A stretch of 9,421 bases of DNA from Candidatus Rhodoferax randersensis (GCA_016718155.1 JADKEH010000037.1:1-9421), one strand, 5' to 3'; positions 1 to 9,421 are shown, counted from the first letter of the stretch. Notes: generated by a model from the sequence alone, not told the origin. Made by a program: numbers and translations.

Positions 1-1798
1 CGGCCATGCGCGGAGACACAATCAGGGCATCAATACGCGTGCCGTTGTGCTGCAGGCGCAATGCCAGCGGGTTTTTGGGCGTACCACGCTCCACCTGGGC
101 GTTGAACGGCGTGCCGTTGACCGTGCCGGTGATGGCGATATCGTTGATGCGCGAATTGCTACGAATTTCATAGCTGCTGGCGCCTATGCGTACACGGGCC
201 GAGCCGGTTTCGCCCACGAATTCATCGACGTGAACCGGGGTGTAGGCGTGCTTGCCGTCCTGCGCCAGGGTCACCACCACATAGTCCTTGCCCGCCTGCA
301 CGCCATAGCCCGGCAACTGGCCGCTGATGGCTGCCGCACGCTCGCGCGACTTGCGGCGCACGAACGCCGCCAGCGCCAGCAGGAACGAGGGATCTTCGTG
401 CGGCACGTCTTCAGCGGAGAAGCCCTTGCCATAGTTCTCCGCAATGAAACCGGTGTTGAAGTCACCCGACACAAAGCGTGGGTGCGCCAGAAGTGCCGCC
501 TGGAACGGAATATTGCTGCTGATACCGCGAATGACAAAACCGTTGAGCGCCTCGCGCATCTTGGCAATCGCGTCGTTGCGGTCAATGCCATGCACGATCA
601 GCTTGGCGATCATGGAGTCGTAGAACATCGGAATCTCGCCACCGTCCTGCACGCCGGTGTCCACGCGCACGCCCAGCCAGTCCTGGGTGTTGGACTGGAA
701 CATGGTCTGCTCCGGTGGGGCAAAGCGCACCAGTCGGCCGGTGGAGGGCAAAAAGTTGCGGAACGGGTCCTCGGCATTGATACGGCACTCGATGGCCCAG
801 CCATTGCGTTTGACTTCTGCCTGTGTCAGCGGCAGTTTTTCGCCCGCCGCCACGCGGATCATCAGCTCCACCAAGTCCAGCCCGGTGATGCACTCGGTCA
901 CCGGATGCTCCACCTGCAGGCGGGTGTTCATCTCCAGGAAGTAGAAGCTCTGGTCCTTGCCGACCACAAACTCCACCGTGCCGGCGCTCTGGTATTTCAC
1001 CGCCTTGGCCAGGGCCACAGCCTGCTCGCCCATGGCCTTGCGGGTGGCGTCGCTGATGAAGGGGCTGGGCGCCTCTTCAATCACCTTCTGGTGGCGGCGC
1101 TGGATGGAGCACTCGCGCTCGTTCAGGTAAATGACATTGCCGTGGGCATCGCCAATCAACTGGATCTCGATGTGGCGGGGTTCCTCGACAAATTTCTCGA
1201 TGAACACGCGGTCATCACCAAAGCTGTTGCGCGCTTCGTTCTTGCAACTGGTAAAGCCTTCAAACGCTTCCTTGTCGTTGAACGCCACGCGCAGGCCCTT
1301 GCCCCCGCCCCCGGCGCTGACGCCTTGATCATCACGGGGTAGCCAATGCCTTTGGCGATCTCCACTGCGCGCTCGGGTGTATCAATGGCGTCGTTCACAC
1401 CAGGGATGCAGTTCACACCGGCGGCACCGGCCAGCTTCTTGGACTCAATCTTGTCGCCCATGGCGCCAATCGAGTAGTGCTTGGGTCCGATGAAGACAAT
1501 GCCCTCTTCTTCCACGCGCTTGGAGAACTCGGCGTTCTCGCTCAAAAAGCCATAGCCGGGGTGCACCGCTTGCGCGCCGGTCTGCTTGCAGGCGGCAATG
1601 ATCTTGTCGGCCAGCAAATAGCTCTCGCGGCTGGGCGCCGGGCCAATGTGCACGGCCTCGTCGGCCATCATCACGTGGCGGGCGTCCTTGTCGGCGTCCG
1701 GAATAAACGGCCACGGTCTTGATGCCCATCTTGCGGGCGGTGGCGATGACGCGGCAGGCAATCTCGCCACGGTTGGCAATCAGTATTTTGGTAAACAT
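1..1798 (-). pseudogene. pccA: propionyl-CoA carboxylase alpha subunit (biotin carboxylase), two frameshifts, 3' end outside window
   Basis: This is the biotin carboxylase subunit of propionyl-CoA carboxylase, which carboxylates enzyme-bound biotin with ATP and bicarbonate for transfer by PccB. Once the frames are joined, about 598 residues are visible. The N-terminal domain starts MFTKILIANRGEIACRVI. It is followed by the ATP-grasp glycine loop (KASA, then GGGGKG), ERECSIQRRHQKV, the catalytic segment EMNTRLQVEHPVTE, and RINAEDP of the C-terminal carboxylase domain, then the start of the alpha-specific linker. The biotin carrier domain with its AMKM lysine would lie beyond base 1, since the family is about 660-680 residues. 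The start is ATG at 1798, with AGGAGA six bases upstream. Frame 1 runs from 1798 to about 1700, a second frame runs to about 1315, and frame 1 resumes to base 1 without stops. The first shift (1698-1699) is one extra G after VAVYS. The second (1313-1317) is two extra bases before the glycine loop. Whether the gene is really broken or the bases are misread cannot be told from the sequence. Confidence 0.94.
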
Positions 1799-1804
1799 TT
1801 GCAG

Positions 1805-1810
1805 TCTCCT
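1805..1810 (-). promoter_or_regulatory. ribosome binding site of pccA
   Basis: AGGAGA on the minus strand lies six bases before the pccA ATG (1798). It touches the stop codon of the small upstream ORF (TAG, 1811-1809), which would permit translational coupling between the two. Confidence 0.75.
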
Positions 1811-2003
1811 ATTCGGGAATCAGTTTGTTGGCTTTGCGCAGTGGCGTGAAATGCCACCAGGGTTGCGCAGGGCCGCCATTCATAAAGTCTTTGGCGGCCA
1901 GAAAGGTATCGAGCACACAGGGATCGTGGCGTTGGCCCATGGGGGTGCGCAGCGCGTCAACATCGCAATCGGGTCCATCGCCACATCCGCCGGCGGTGTT
2001 CAC
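1809..2003 (-). CDS. small hypothetical protein between pccB and pccA
   Basis: I do not recognise a family. The reading ends in a protein-like C-terminus, with FMNGGPAQPWWHF followed by a basic tail closing in KANKLIPE. Its stop lies 10 bases before the pccA ATG and overlaps the pccA ribosome binding site, as in a tightly packed operon. The start is unclear. GTG at 2003 gives 64 residues but has no Shine-Dalgarno; ATG at 1940 gives 43 residues, also without one. The frame stays open upstream to a stop at about 2070 and reads plausibly (GDLRGLGVNTAGGCGDGPD), so this may be the tail of a longer gene damaged by an indel, like several neighbours. No membrane segment or signal peptide is visible. 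It could also be a chance open frame in GC-rich DNA. Confidence 0.4.
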   Translation of the reverse strand: MNTAGGCGDGPDCDVDALRTPMGQRHDPCVLDTFLAAKDFMNGGPAQPWWHFTPLRKANKLIPE

Positions 2004-2104
2004 GCCAAGACCACGCAGGTCCCCAGCGATGGACTTCCCGTAGCAGGGATGTCCGTCAACACGCGAGCCTCAGAGCAGCACGGCCTAGGCAACCAACCCT
2101 CCAA

Positions 2105-2185
2105 GAGCAGGCTGCCTGGGGACTTTGCGCAGGTAAGGAGGAGGCCGAGGCCGGGGGACAGCGCAAAGTGCCCGGCAGCCCGCTC
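2105..2185. repeat. long imperfect inverted repeat (hairpin) downstream of pccB
   Basis: The arms 2105-2130 and 2161-2185 pair over about 23 base pairs: 9 bp (ACTTTGCGC), then a G/G mismatch, 3 bp, a bulged T, 7 bp, a mismatch and 4 bp. They enclose a 30-base purine/pyrimidine-biased loop. The structure starts about 37 bases after the pccB stop. No T-run follows on the minus strand, so it is not a classic intrinsic terminator. It may protect the pccB 3' end, attenuate pccA, or be a dispersed REP/MITE-like element. The 2004-2221 stretch around it shows no convincing gene. Confidence 0.75.
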
Positions 2186-2221
2186 GCACGCGATAGACAT
2201 TGGCACGCATAAAGTCCAGGC

Positions 2222-3754
<1,533 letters not shown>

Positions 3755-3758
3755 GGTT

Positions 3759-3764
3759 TCCTTC
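3759..3764 (-). promoter_or_regulatory. ribosome binding site that sets the pccB start
   Basis: GAAGGA on the minus strand lies four bases before ATG 3754. It is positioned for that ATG and not for the in-frame TTG at 3775, so the shorter 510-residue start is chosen. Confidence 0.65.
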
Positions 3765-3817
3765 TTTCCGGTCAATGATGGGGTTGTATTCGATTGCTAC
3801 TTTATTCTGATAGCTAC

Positions 3818-4822
3818 TCAGGCGGTCTTTTCGAGGGCTAGAAGCAGATTTCGTGCTGCGGTCGAGGCTGCCAGCTGGCCCGCCTCCACGGCGCGTGTCA
3901 TCTCAGGCAGCAGTCCGCGCACCGCCGGATTCTGGCGAAACGATTGTTTGAGTCCGGCGTCAATGCGCTCCCACATCCAGGCCAGGGCCTGGTGCTGGCG
4001 CCGATCAGCCAGCTTGCCATTGGCCTGGCCCAGCGCCTGAAACTCGGTCACCGACGCCCAAAAGCTATCGACGCCCGTGCCGTTCAGGGCACTGATCTGA
4101 ATCACCTTGGGGTGCCAGAACGCCTTGCGTGATGCGCATCGTGCGGGTCGGGGTTGCCGTGCATTGCCCAACAACCGCAGGCTGGACGATATCTGCGCGC
4201 GGGCGCGGGTCGCGGCGTCGGCGTCGATATCGGCCTTGTTGATAACCACCAGGTCGGCCAGTTCCATGACGCCCTTCTTGATGGCCTGCAGGTCGTCGCC
4301 CGCATTGGGCAGCTGCAGCAGCACAAACATGTCGGTCATGCCCTGCACCGCCGTCTCGCTCTGGCCCACGCCCACGGTCTCGACGATGACGATGTCGTAA
4401 CCCGCCGCCTCGCACACCAGCATGGCCTCGCGCGTTTTCTCGGCCACACCGCCCAGCGTGCCGCTGCTGGGGCTGGGGCGGATATAGGCCTCTTCGCGCA
4501 CCGAGAGCTTCTCCATACGGGTCTTGTCTCCCAGGATGGAACCACCCGACACGCTGCTCGACGGATCAATGGTCAGCACCGCCACGCGGTGGCCCTGCCC
4601 AATCAGGTACAGGCCCAAGGCCTCGATGAAGGTGGATTTGCCCACGCCCGGCACGCCGCTGATGCCCAGGCGCAGCGACTTGCCGGTATGCGGCAGCAAC
4701 GCGGTGAGCAATTCATCCGCCTGCGCTCGGTGGTCAGCGCGGGTCGATTCCAGCAGCGTGATGGCTTTGGCGATGGCGCGGCGGCGCGCCATGGGTGCGC
4801 CGTGGAGAATGGTGTCAAGCAA
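3818..4822 (-). CDS. meaB: methylmalonyl-CoA mutase-associated GTPase MeaB (ArgK/G3E family)
   Basis: MeaB is a P-loop GTPase that binds methylmalonyl-CoA mutase, gates adenosylcobalamin loading and protects the cofactor from inactivation. The 334-residue product shows Walker A GVPGVGKST (56-64), TIDPSSSVSGGSILGDKTRM (84-103), the switch-like ETVGVGQSE (148-156), the G4 motif NKAD (195-198) and a helical C-terminus (RRQHQALAWMWERID). The likely start is TTG 4822 with GGAG seven bases upstream. It restores the family N-terminus (LLDTILHGAPMARRRAIAKAITLLES), whereas the first internal ATG (4792) would remove it. This start overlaps the end of vapC by eight bases. Residues 220-232 are off-family in this frame (NARQPRPARCASR). 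The overlapping frame there reads MHGNPDPHDAHH, which looks like the expected sequence, suggesting a frame-restoring indel pair at about 4164-4165 and 4127-4128. Confidence 0.93.
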   Translation of the reverse strand: MLDTILHGAPMARRRAIAKAITLLESTRADHRAQADELLTALLPHTGKSLRLGISGVPGVGKSTFIEALGLYLIGQGHRVAVLTIDPSSSVSGGSILGDKTRMEKLSVREEAYIRPSPSSGTLGGVAEKTREAMLVCEAAGYDIVIVETVGVGQSETAVQGMTDMFVLLQLPNAGDDLQAIKKGVMELADLVVINKADIDADAATRARAQISSSLRLLGNARQPRPARCASRKAFWHPKVIQISALNGTGVDSFWASVTEFQALGQANGKLADRRQHQALAWMWERIDAGLKQSFRQNPAVRGLLPEMTRAVEAGQLAASTAARNLLLALEKTA

Positions 4823-5213
4823 CCCAGTTCTCCAGCGTCAGGCCCTCAACAAGCTCGAATTCGCGCGTGTTGTTGGTAACCATCGTGGCGCCGATTGCCA
4901 AGGCCTGACAGGCCAGCAGCAAATCACGTTCGCCTATGCGTTGGCCTTTGGTCTCCAGCGATTTACGCACCCGCCCGTAAACCCAGGCGGCGTCCTGATC
5001 CCAGTCCAGAATGGGAAATTTCGACAAAAAATTCTCCAGCTTGGCGCGAGAACCGGGGTGAGTGCTTCTTTCGACGCCAAAAGCCATTTCCGCCACAGTG
5101 ACCGTGGAAATCACCAGCGACTCGCGACCGACTTGAATCAAGCGCTGCAACACGTGTGCAGGCCGCTCGTTGATCACATAGATGCAAGTATTGGTATCCA
5201 GGAGATACGTCAT
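4815..5213 (-). CDS. vapC: VapC-type PIN-domain ribonuclease toxin
   Basis: This 132-residue PIN-domain toxin of a type II toxin-antitoxin pair is expected to be an Mg2+-dependent endoribonuclease acting on RNA, often tRNA or rRNA. It begins MTYLLDTNTCIYVI, with the first acidic residue Asp6. Glu42 lies in TVAEMAFGVE and Asp97 in IGERDLLLACQAL, and TNNTREF (113-119) forms the last active-site strand. It ends in the usual LENWVA. The frame, length and catalytic residues are all intact. ATG 5213 overlaps the antitoxin stop by four bases (ATGA), and its own stop overlaps the proposed meaB start. The toxin looks intact while the antitoxin in front of it is frameshifted as sequenced. Placement within a propionyl-CoA operon suggests acquisition by horizontal transfer. 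Confidence 0.92.
   Translation of the reverse strand: MTYLLDTNTCIYVINERPAHVLQRLIQVGRESLVISTVTVAEMAFGVERSTHPGSRAKLENFLSKFPILDWDQDAAWVYGRVRKSLETKGQRIGERDLLLACQALAIGATMVTNNTREFELVEGLTLENWVA
4830..4833 (-). promoter_or_regulatory. ribosome binding site supporting the TTG start of meaB
   Basis: GGAG on the minus strand, inside the last codons of vapC (Leu-Glu-Asn), lies seven bases before TTG 4822. No in-frame ATG exists upstream before the stop at 4838-4840. meaB translation would therefore start inside the toxin gene. Confidence 0.55.
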
Positions 5214-5500
5214 GGCAGCAACGGCTCCCGATCAGCTTGAGGCCATTCGTCGCTGCGCTCCAGCTTGAAGTCTGGCTCAAACGCAGCCACTGCGGCCATC
5301 ACTTCTTGCGCCCAGGTTTCACTGTCGGGTTTCGGTCGCAGAACAACAGCATCACCCCTGTCGCTCAATGGTCACTTCAGCGGTGCTGAAGCGAAACGCC
5401 TTGGGCAGGCGCACGCTTGGCTGCGCCCCGTAGTGAAAATCTTGGCAACACCTGGAGTGGGCGCCGCAGGGCGCGTCGTGGTTCGGGTTGTAGCGCTCAT
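5210..5500 (-). pseudogene. vapB: VapB-type antitoxin (AbrB/SpoVT-like), frameshifted as sequenced
   Basis: This is the cognate antitoxin, which neutralises VapC and usually represses its own operon with it. It is readable only by joining frames. From ATG 5500 the first frame gives the swapped-hairpin DNA-binding motif VAKIFTTGRSQA. One base is missing near 5413-5415, and the next frame gives VRLPKAFRFSTAEVTIERQG before a TGA. One extra T at 5354 is then needed to reach DAVVLRPKPDSETWAQEV and the acidic/aromatic toxin-binding tail ending in DEWPQADREPLLP. The stop overlaps vapC ATG 5213 as ATGA. The repaired length is 96 residues, with an N-terminal extension (MSATTRTTTRPAAPTPG) ahead of the usual start of the motif. 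Read literally, translation from ATG 5500 ends after about 42 residues. The family identity is clear; whether the lesion is real is not. Confidence 0.82.
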
Positions 5501-5519
5501 GATGGCATCCGGTAATTTG

Positions 5520-5549
5520 ATACATACCAATAATACATACCAAATTCAA
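5520..5549 (-). promoter_or_regulatory. candidate vapBC promoter/operator with 11-bp direct repeats
   Basis: ATACATACCAA occurs exactly at 5520-5530 and again at 5533-5543, a 13-bp period. On the minus strand it overlaps a plausible promoter: TTGAAT (5549-5544), a 17-bp spacer, then TATGTA (5526-5521) preceded by TGG like an extended -10. The AT-rich patch is unlike its GC-rich surroundings and lies just before ATG 5500, where an autoregulatory VapBC operator would be expected. The -10 matches only three of six consensus bases. Confidence 0.45.
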
Positions 5550-5561
5550 AAACACAAGCAC

Positions 5562-5987
5562 TCATGGAATCTGCGCCCGGGGATCTTCGGTCGGGTCAAA
5601 GCGGGTGATGCCGGGAAAGGCCTCTGCGCTGCGCCACTCCGGGGGCACTTCCACTGTGGCCCAGTACTCCTCTATTCCGGCAATCCGGCCGTCATCGACC
5701 TGAAAGAACGAGGTCGCAAAAAAATGCCGGGGTGGATGGTCCACGCGCGCCAGCGACATGACGCGGCCGTCCTGCAAGTGCTCTACCTCCAGCAGCTGGA
5801 TGGTCCAGCCCTCGGGGTAACGGGCGTTGACGTCAATCAGTGCATCGGCGCCAGCAATGCGCTCGCCACTGGCCCACCAAACGGTTTGCACATCGTCGTA
5901 CAGGCAGGATCGCGCTTTGGGCCAGTTGCGCGCCTGCAGTGCCGCCCAGAATCGGCGAACCGCCCGCACGCTGGGCGTGGCGGGCAT
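5562..5987 (-). CDS. NTF2/SnoaL-like protein or C-terminal domain of the preceding acetyltransferase
   Basis: The product from ATG 5987 is about 141 residues and has the cone-shaped alpha+beta pattern of the NTF2/SnoaL superfamily. It contains an N-terminal helix (AVRRFWAALQARNWPKARS), an aromatic patch (DDVQTVWWASGERIAGADA), and beta strands ending in SFFQVDDGRIAGIEEYWATVE. The fold covers both enzymes and ligand-binding proteins, so no reaction is assigned. The frame continues upstream without a stop into the GNAT C-terminus (NRFYLRWGFAKVGEGEWDNDYLR at 6056-5988), so it may be a fused second domain and not a separate gene. Its stop lies 61 bases before vapB. A link to propionyl-CoA metabolism is suggested only by position. 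Confidence 0.72.
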   Translation of the reverse strand: MPATPSVRAVRRFWAALQARNWPKARSCLYDDVQTVWWASGERIAGADALIDVNARYPEGWTIQLLEVEHLQDGRVMSLARVDHPPRHFFATSFFQVDDGRIAGIEEYWATVEVPPEWRSAEAFPGITRFDPTEDPRAQIP

Positions 5988-6015
5988 GCGCAGGTAGTCG
6001 TTGTCCCACTCGCCC

Positions 6016-6426
6016 TCACCCACCTTGGCAAAACCCCAGCGCAGGTAGAAGCGGTTTGGCGTCACTGTCCTTCAGCGCGCACAGCTCCACCGGCAATTGC
6101 TCGGCATCGGCCTGCTTGCACACCCAGCGCATAGCCTTGGCCCCCAGGCCATGGTTCTGCCAAAGCGGGTCGATGTACAGATGGTCCAGACGGAAGGCGT
6201 GGGACAGATGTTTGAGCACCAAAAAGCCCACGCGCTGGCCCTGCACCTCAATGTGGTGGGTGTTCTCGGGTACAAAACCCTCGGCCAGGCGCTCGCGCGC
6301 TCGCGCCTCGTCGTAGCGGCCCAAGTGGGTCAAGCTCTCGCGCATGGCGCGCAGGCGCAACGCCAACAGCTCCTCAAAGTCGTCGGCCCTGGCTGGCACC
6401 AGGGTCCAACCACCATGGGACGCCAT
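6016..6426 (-). CDS. GNAT-family N-acetyltransferase, C-terminus displaced by a frameshift
   Basis: This is an acetyl-CoA-dependent GNAT acetyltransferase of unknown substrate. It shows an N-terminal strand/helix (WTLVPARADDFEELLALRLRAMRESL), the central strands VGFLVLKHLSHAFRLDHLYI, and motif A/B-like DPLWQNHGLGAKAMRWV (acetyl-CoA loop Q-N-x-G-L-G). It continues into VELCALKDSDA. There the annotated frame turns to PLLPALGFCQGG and stops at 6016. The other frame continues NRFYLRWGFAKVGEGEWD, the standard GNAT ending, so one extra A in the AAA run at 6057-6055 explains the shift. ATG 6426 is chosen, with GGGG(TGA) just upstream. A GTG at 6435 overlapping the mutase stop is the alternative. The gene follows the mutase directly and is presumably cotranscribed with it. 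Confidence 0.85.
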   Translation of the reverse strand: MASHGGWTLVPARADDFEELLALRLRAMRESLTHLGRYDEARARERLAEGFVPENTHHIEVQGQRVGFLVLKHLSHAFRLDHLYIDPLWQNHGLGAKAMRWVCKQADAEQLPVELCALKDSDAKPLLPALGFCQGG

Positions 6427-6431
6427 GGGTT

Positions 6432-8603
<2,172 letters not shown>

Positions 8604-8610
8604 ATCGTGA

Positions 8611-8614
8611 TCCT
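8611..8614 (-). promoter_or_regulatory. ribosome binding site of mcm
   Basis: AGGA on the minus strand, seven bases before ATG 8603. It supports that start. Confidence 0.65.
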
Positions 8615-8632
8615 GTGGGCCGCAATGGTGAT

Positions 8633-8648
8633 CGTTTTCGGGAAAACG
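8633..8648. promoter_or_regulatory. 16-bp palindrome in the mcm leader (candidate operator)
   Basis: CGTTTTC, two central bases, GAAAACG: a perfect 7-bp inverted repeat. It starts 30 bases before the mcm ATG and lies between the candidate promoter and the ribosome binding site. The size and position suit a dimeric repressor such as the divergent GntR protein. A small RNA hairpin is the alternative, but no T-run follows. Confidence 0.5.
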
Positions 8649-8681
8649 GTCTAGTTTTGGTTGCGTCTGAGCTTGTCTTTT

Positions 8682-8711
8682 AGTTTACATTATTCATAAT
8701 TATTGATTCAA
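8682..8711 (-). promoter_or_regulatory. candidate mcm promoter with overlapping TTGATTCAA palindrome
   Basis: On the minus strand TTGAAT (8711-8706), an 18-bp spacer and TAAACT (8687-8682) form a moderate sigma-70-like promoter, four of six matches at each box. The -35 box overlaps the 4-1-4 palindrome TTGATTCAA (8703-8711), which a regulator could occupy to block transcription. The 8680-8720 stretch is the most AT-rich part of the mcm/gntR spacer and must also hold the gntR promoter. For that direction only TTTACA (8684-8689) stands out, without a good -10. Confidence 0.4.
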
Positions 8712-8749
8712 AATATTCATTTGAGCTTACAAGCCTCCAAATACGCCCG

Positions 8750-9421
8750 ATGAATCCCCAGCCTGCACAAACCACGGACCTGCGCAGTACAAAGTCCCTG
8801 TCGCCCAAAGCCCTCTATGTGGAAGTGGCCGAGCTGCTGCGCCAGCGCATCTTCAAGCGCGAGCTGGAGCCAGGAAGCTGGATTGACGAGCTGCGTCTTG
8901 CCGAGGAATACGGCATCAGCCGCACGCCGCTGCGCGAGGCGCTCAAAGTTCTGGCCGCCGAAGGCCTGGTGACCATGAAGGTGCGCCGTGGTGCCTATGT
9001 GACCGAAGTGTCGGCCAACGACCTGGCCGACGTGTACCACCTGCTGAGCTTGCTGGAGAGCGACGCGGCGGGCGTTGTTGCCACCAAAGCGACTGACGCC
9101 GAACTGGCCGAACTGCAAAAGCTGCACAAGGCGCTTGAGGCTGCCGCCAAACCCGGCAAGGCCAACACCGACCAGTTCTTCGCCCTCAATGAACAGTTTC
9201 ACATGCGCCTGCTGGCCATCGCCAACAACCGCTGGCGCGACCAGATGGTGGCAGACCTGCGCAAGGTGATGAAGCTGAACCGCCACAACTCCCTGCTCAA
9301 GACCGGCCGCATCGCAGAATCATTGGCCGAACACCAGGCCATCATGGCCGCGCTGCTGGCGCGGGATGCGGCAAGCACGCAGGAGCGCATGCGGGAGCAT
9401 TTTGCTAATGGGTTGGAGGCG
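8750..9421 (+). CDS. GntR-family transcriptional regulator, FadR/FCD subfamily, 3' end outside window
   Basis: This DNA-binding regulator is divergent from the mutase operon. From ATG 8750, 224 residues are visible and the frame is still open at the window edge. The winged helix-turn-helix spans about 18-87, with the hallmark recognition region LAEEYGISRTPLREALKVLAAEGLV (50-74) and the wing RRGAYVTEV. A helical FCD ligand domain follows from about 90. It has the conserved histidines of its metal/ligand site in NEQFHM, SLAEHQAIM and MREHF. Members of this subfamily sense small carboxylic acids or acyl-CoA-related ligands. A propionate-pathway metabolite would fit the location, but that is inference. 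The start lacks a clear Shine-Dalgarno, as the upstream bases are CCAAATACGCCCG. Only the last few residues of the family length are missing. Confidence 0.93.
   Translation, partial: MNPQPAQTTDLRSTKSLSPKALYVEVAELLRQRIFKRELEPGSWIDELRLAEEYGISRTPLREALKVLAAEGLVTMKVRRGAYVTEVSANDLADVYHLLSLLESDAAGVVATKATDAELAELQKLHKALEAAAKPGKANTDQFFALNEQFHMRLLAIANNRWRDQMVADLRKVMKLNRHNSLLKTGRIAESLAEHQAIMAALLARDAASTQERMREHFANGLEA

Noticed and set aside
47..1342. 431-codon open frame on the plus strand opposite pccA
   Set aside because: It is codon-for-codon antisense to conserved biotin carboxylase and has no recognisable protein features.
2105..2185. Intrinsic terminator after pccB
   Set aside because: The stem is strong but the loop is long and no T-run follows on the minus strand.
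8604..8749. Cobalamin riboswitch upstream of the B12-dependent mutase
   Set aside because: The leader is too short for the full aptamer and no B12-box-like conserved core was seen.
8717..9286. 189-codon minus-strand open frame opposite gntR
   Set aside because: The plus-strand product is a clear GntR/FCD protein; the antisense reading has no motif and would cross the control region.

Overview
The window looks like chromosome of a Burkholderiales betaproteobacterium, most likely a Comamonadaceae member (Rhodoferax/Polaromonas/Acidovorax-like). The basis is high G+C, strong G/C third-position bias, and the style of the encoded proteins. No search was run, so this placement is recognition only.

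Layout: one long minus-strand gene train is read from right to left. In transcription order it holds methylmalonyl-CoA mutase (8603-6432), a GNAT acetyltransferase followed by an NTF2/SnoaL-like domain (6426-5562), a vapB-vapC toxin-antitoxin pair (5500-4815), the mutase chaperone GTPase meaB (4822-3818), propionyl-CoA carboxylase beta subunit pccB (3754-2222), a gap with a strong hairpin and a small unidentified ORF (2221-1799), and propionyl-CoA carboxylase alpha subunit pccA (1798 to beyond base 1). A divergent GntR/FCD regulator (8750 to beyond 9421) sits upstream of the mutase. The 146-bp AT-rich spacer between them carries a candidate promoter and two small palindromes.

Function: PccA and PccB carboxylate propionyl-CoA to (S)-methylmalonyl-CoA. 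The adenosylcobalamin-dependent mutase makes succinyl-CoA, and MeaB guards the mutase cofactor. This is the methylmalonyl-CoA route for propionate, odd-chain fatty acids and branched-chain amino acids. The epimerase needed between the two reactions is not in the window. The GntR protein is the obvious candidate regulator.

Unusual points: (1) Four genes carry apparent indels: pccA (two), vapB (two), meaB (two) and the GNAT gene (one). The pairs restore frame, and both sides are recognisable as family sequence, so they are either sequence errors or real lesions. The intact mcm, pccB, vapC and gntR show none. (2) A toxin-antitoxin module is lodged inside a metabolic operon, and meaB appears to use a TTG start that overlaps the end of vapC. 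(3) The pccB-pccA gap holds a 23-bp-stem hairpin. (4) A short stretch of mcm has codon use unlike the rest of the gene and resembles a dispersed Comamonadaceae repeat.
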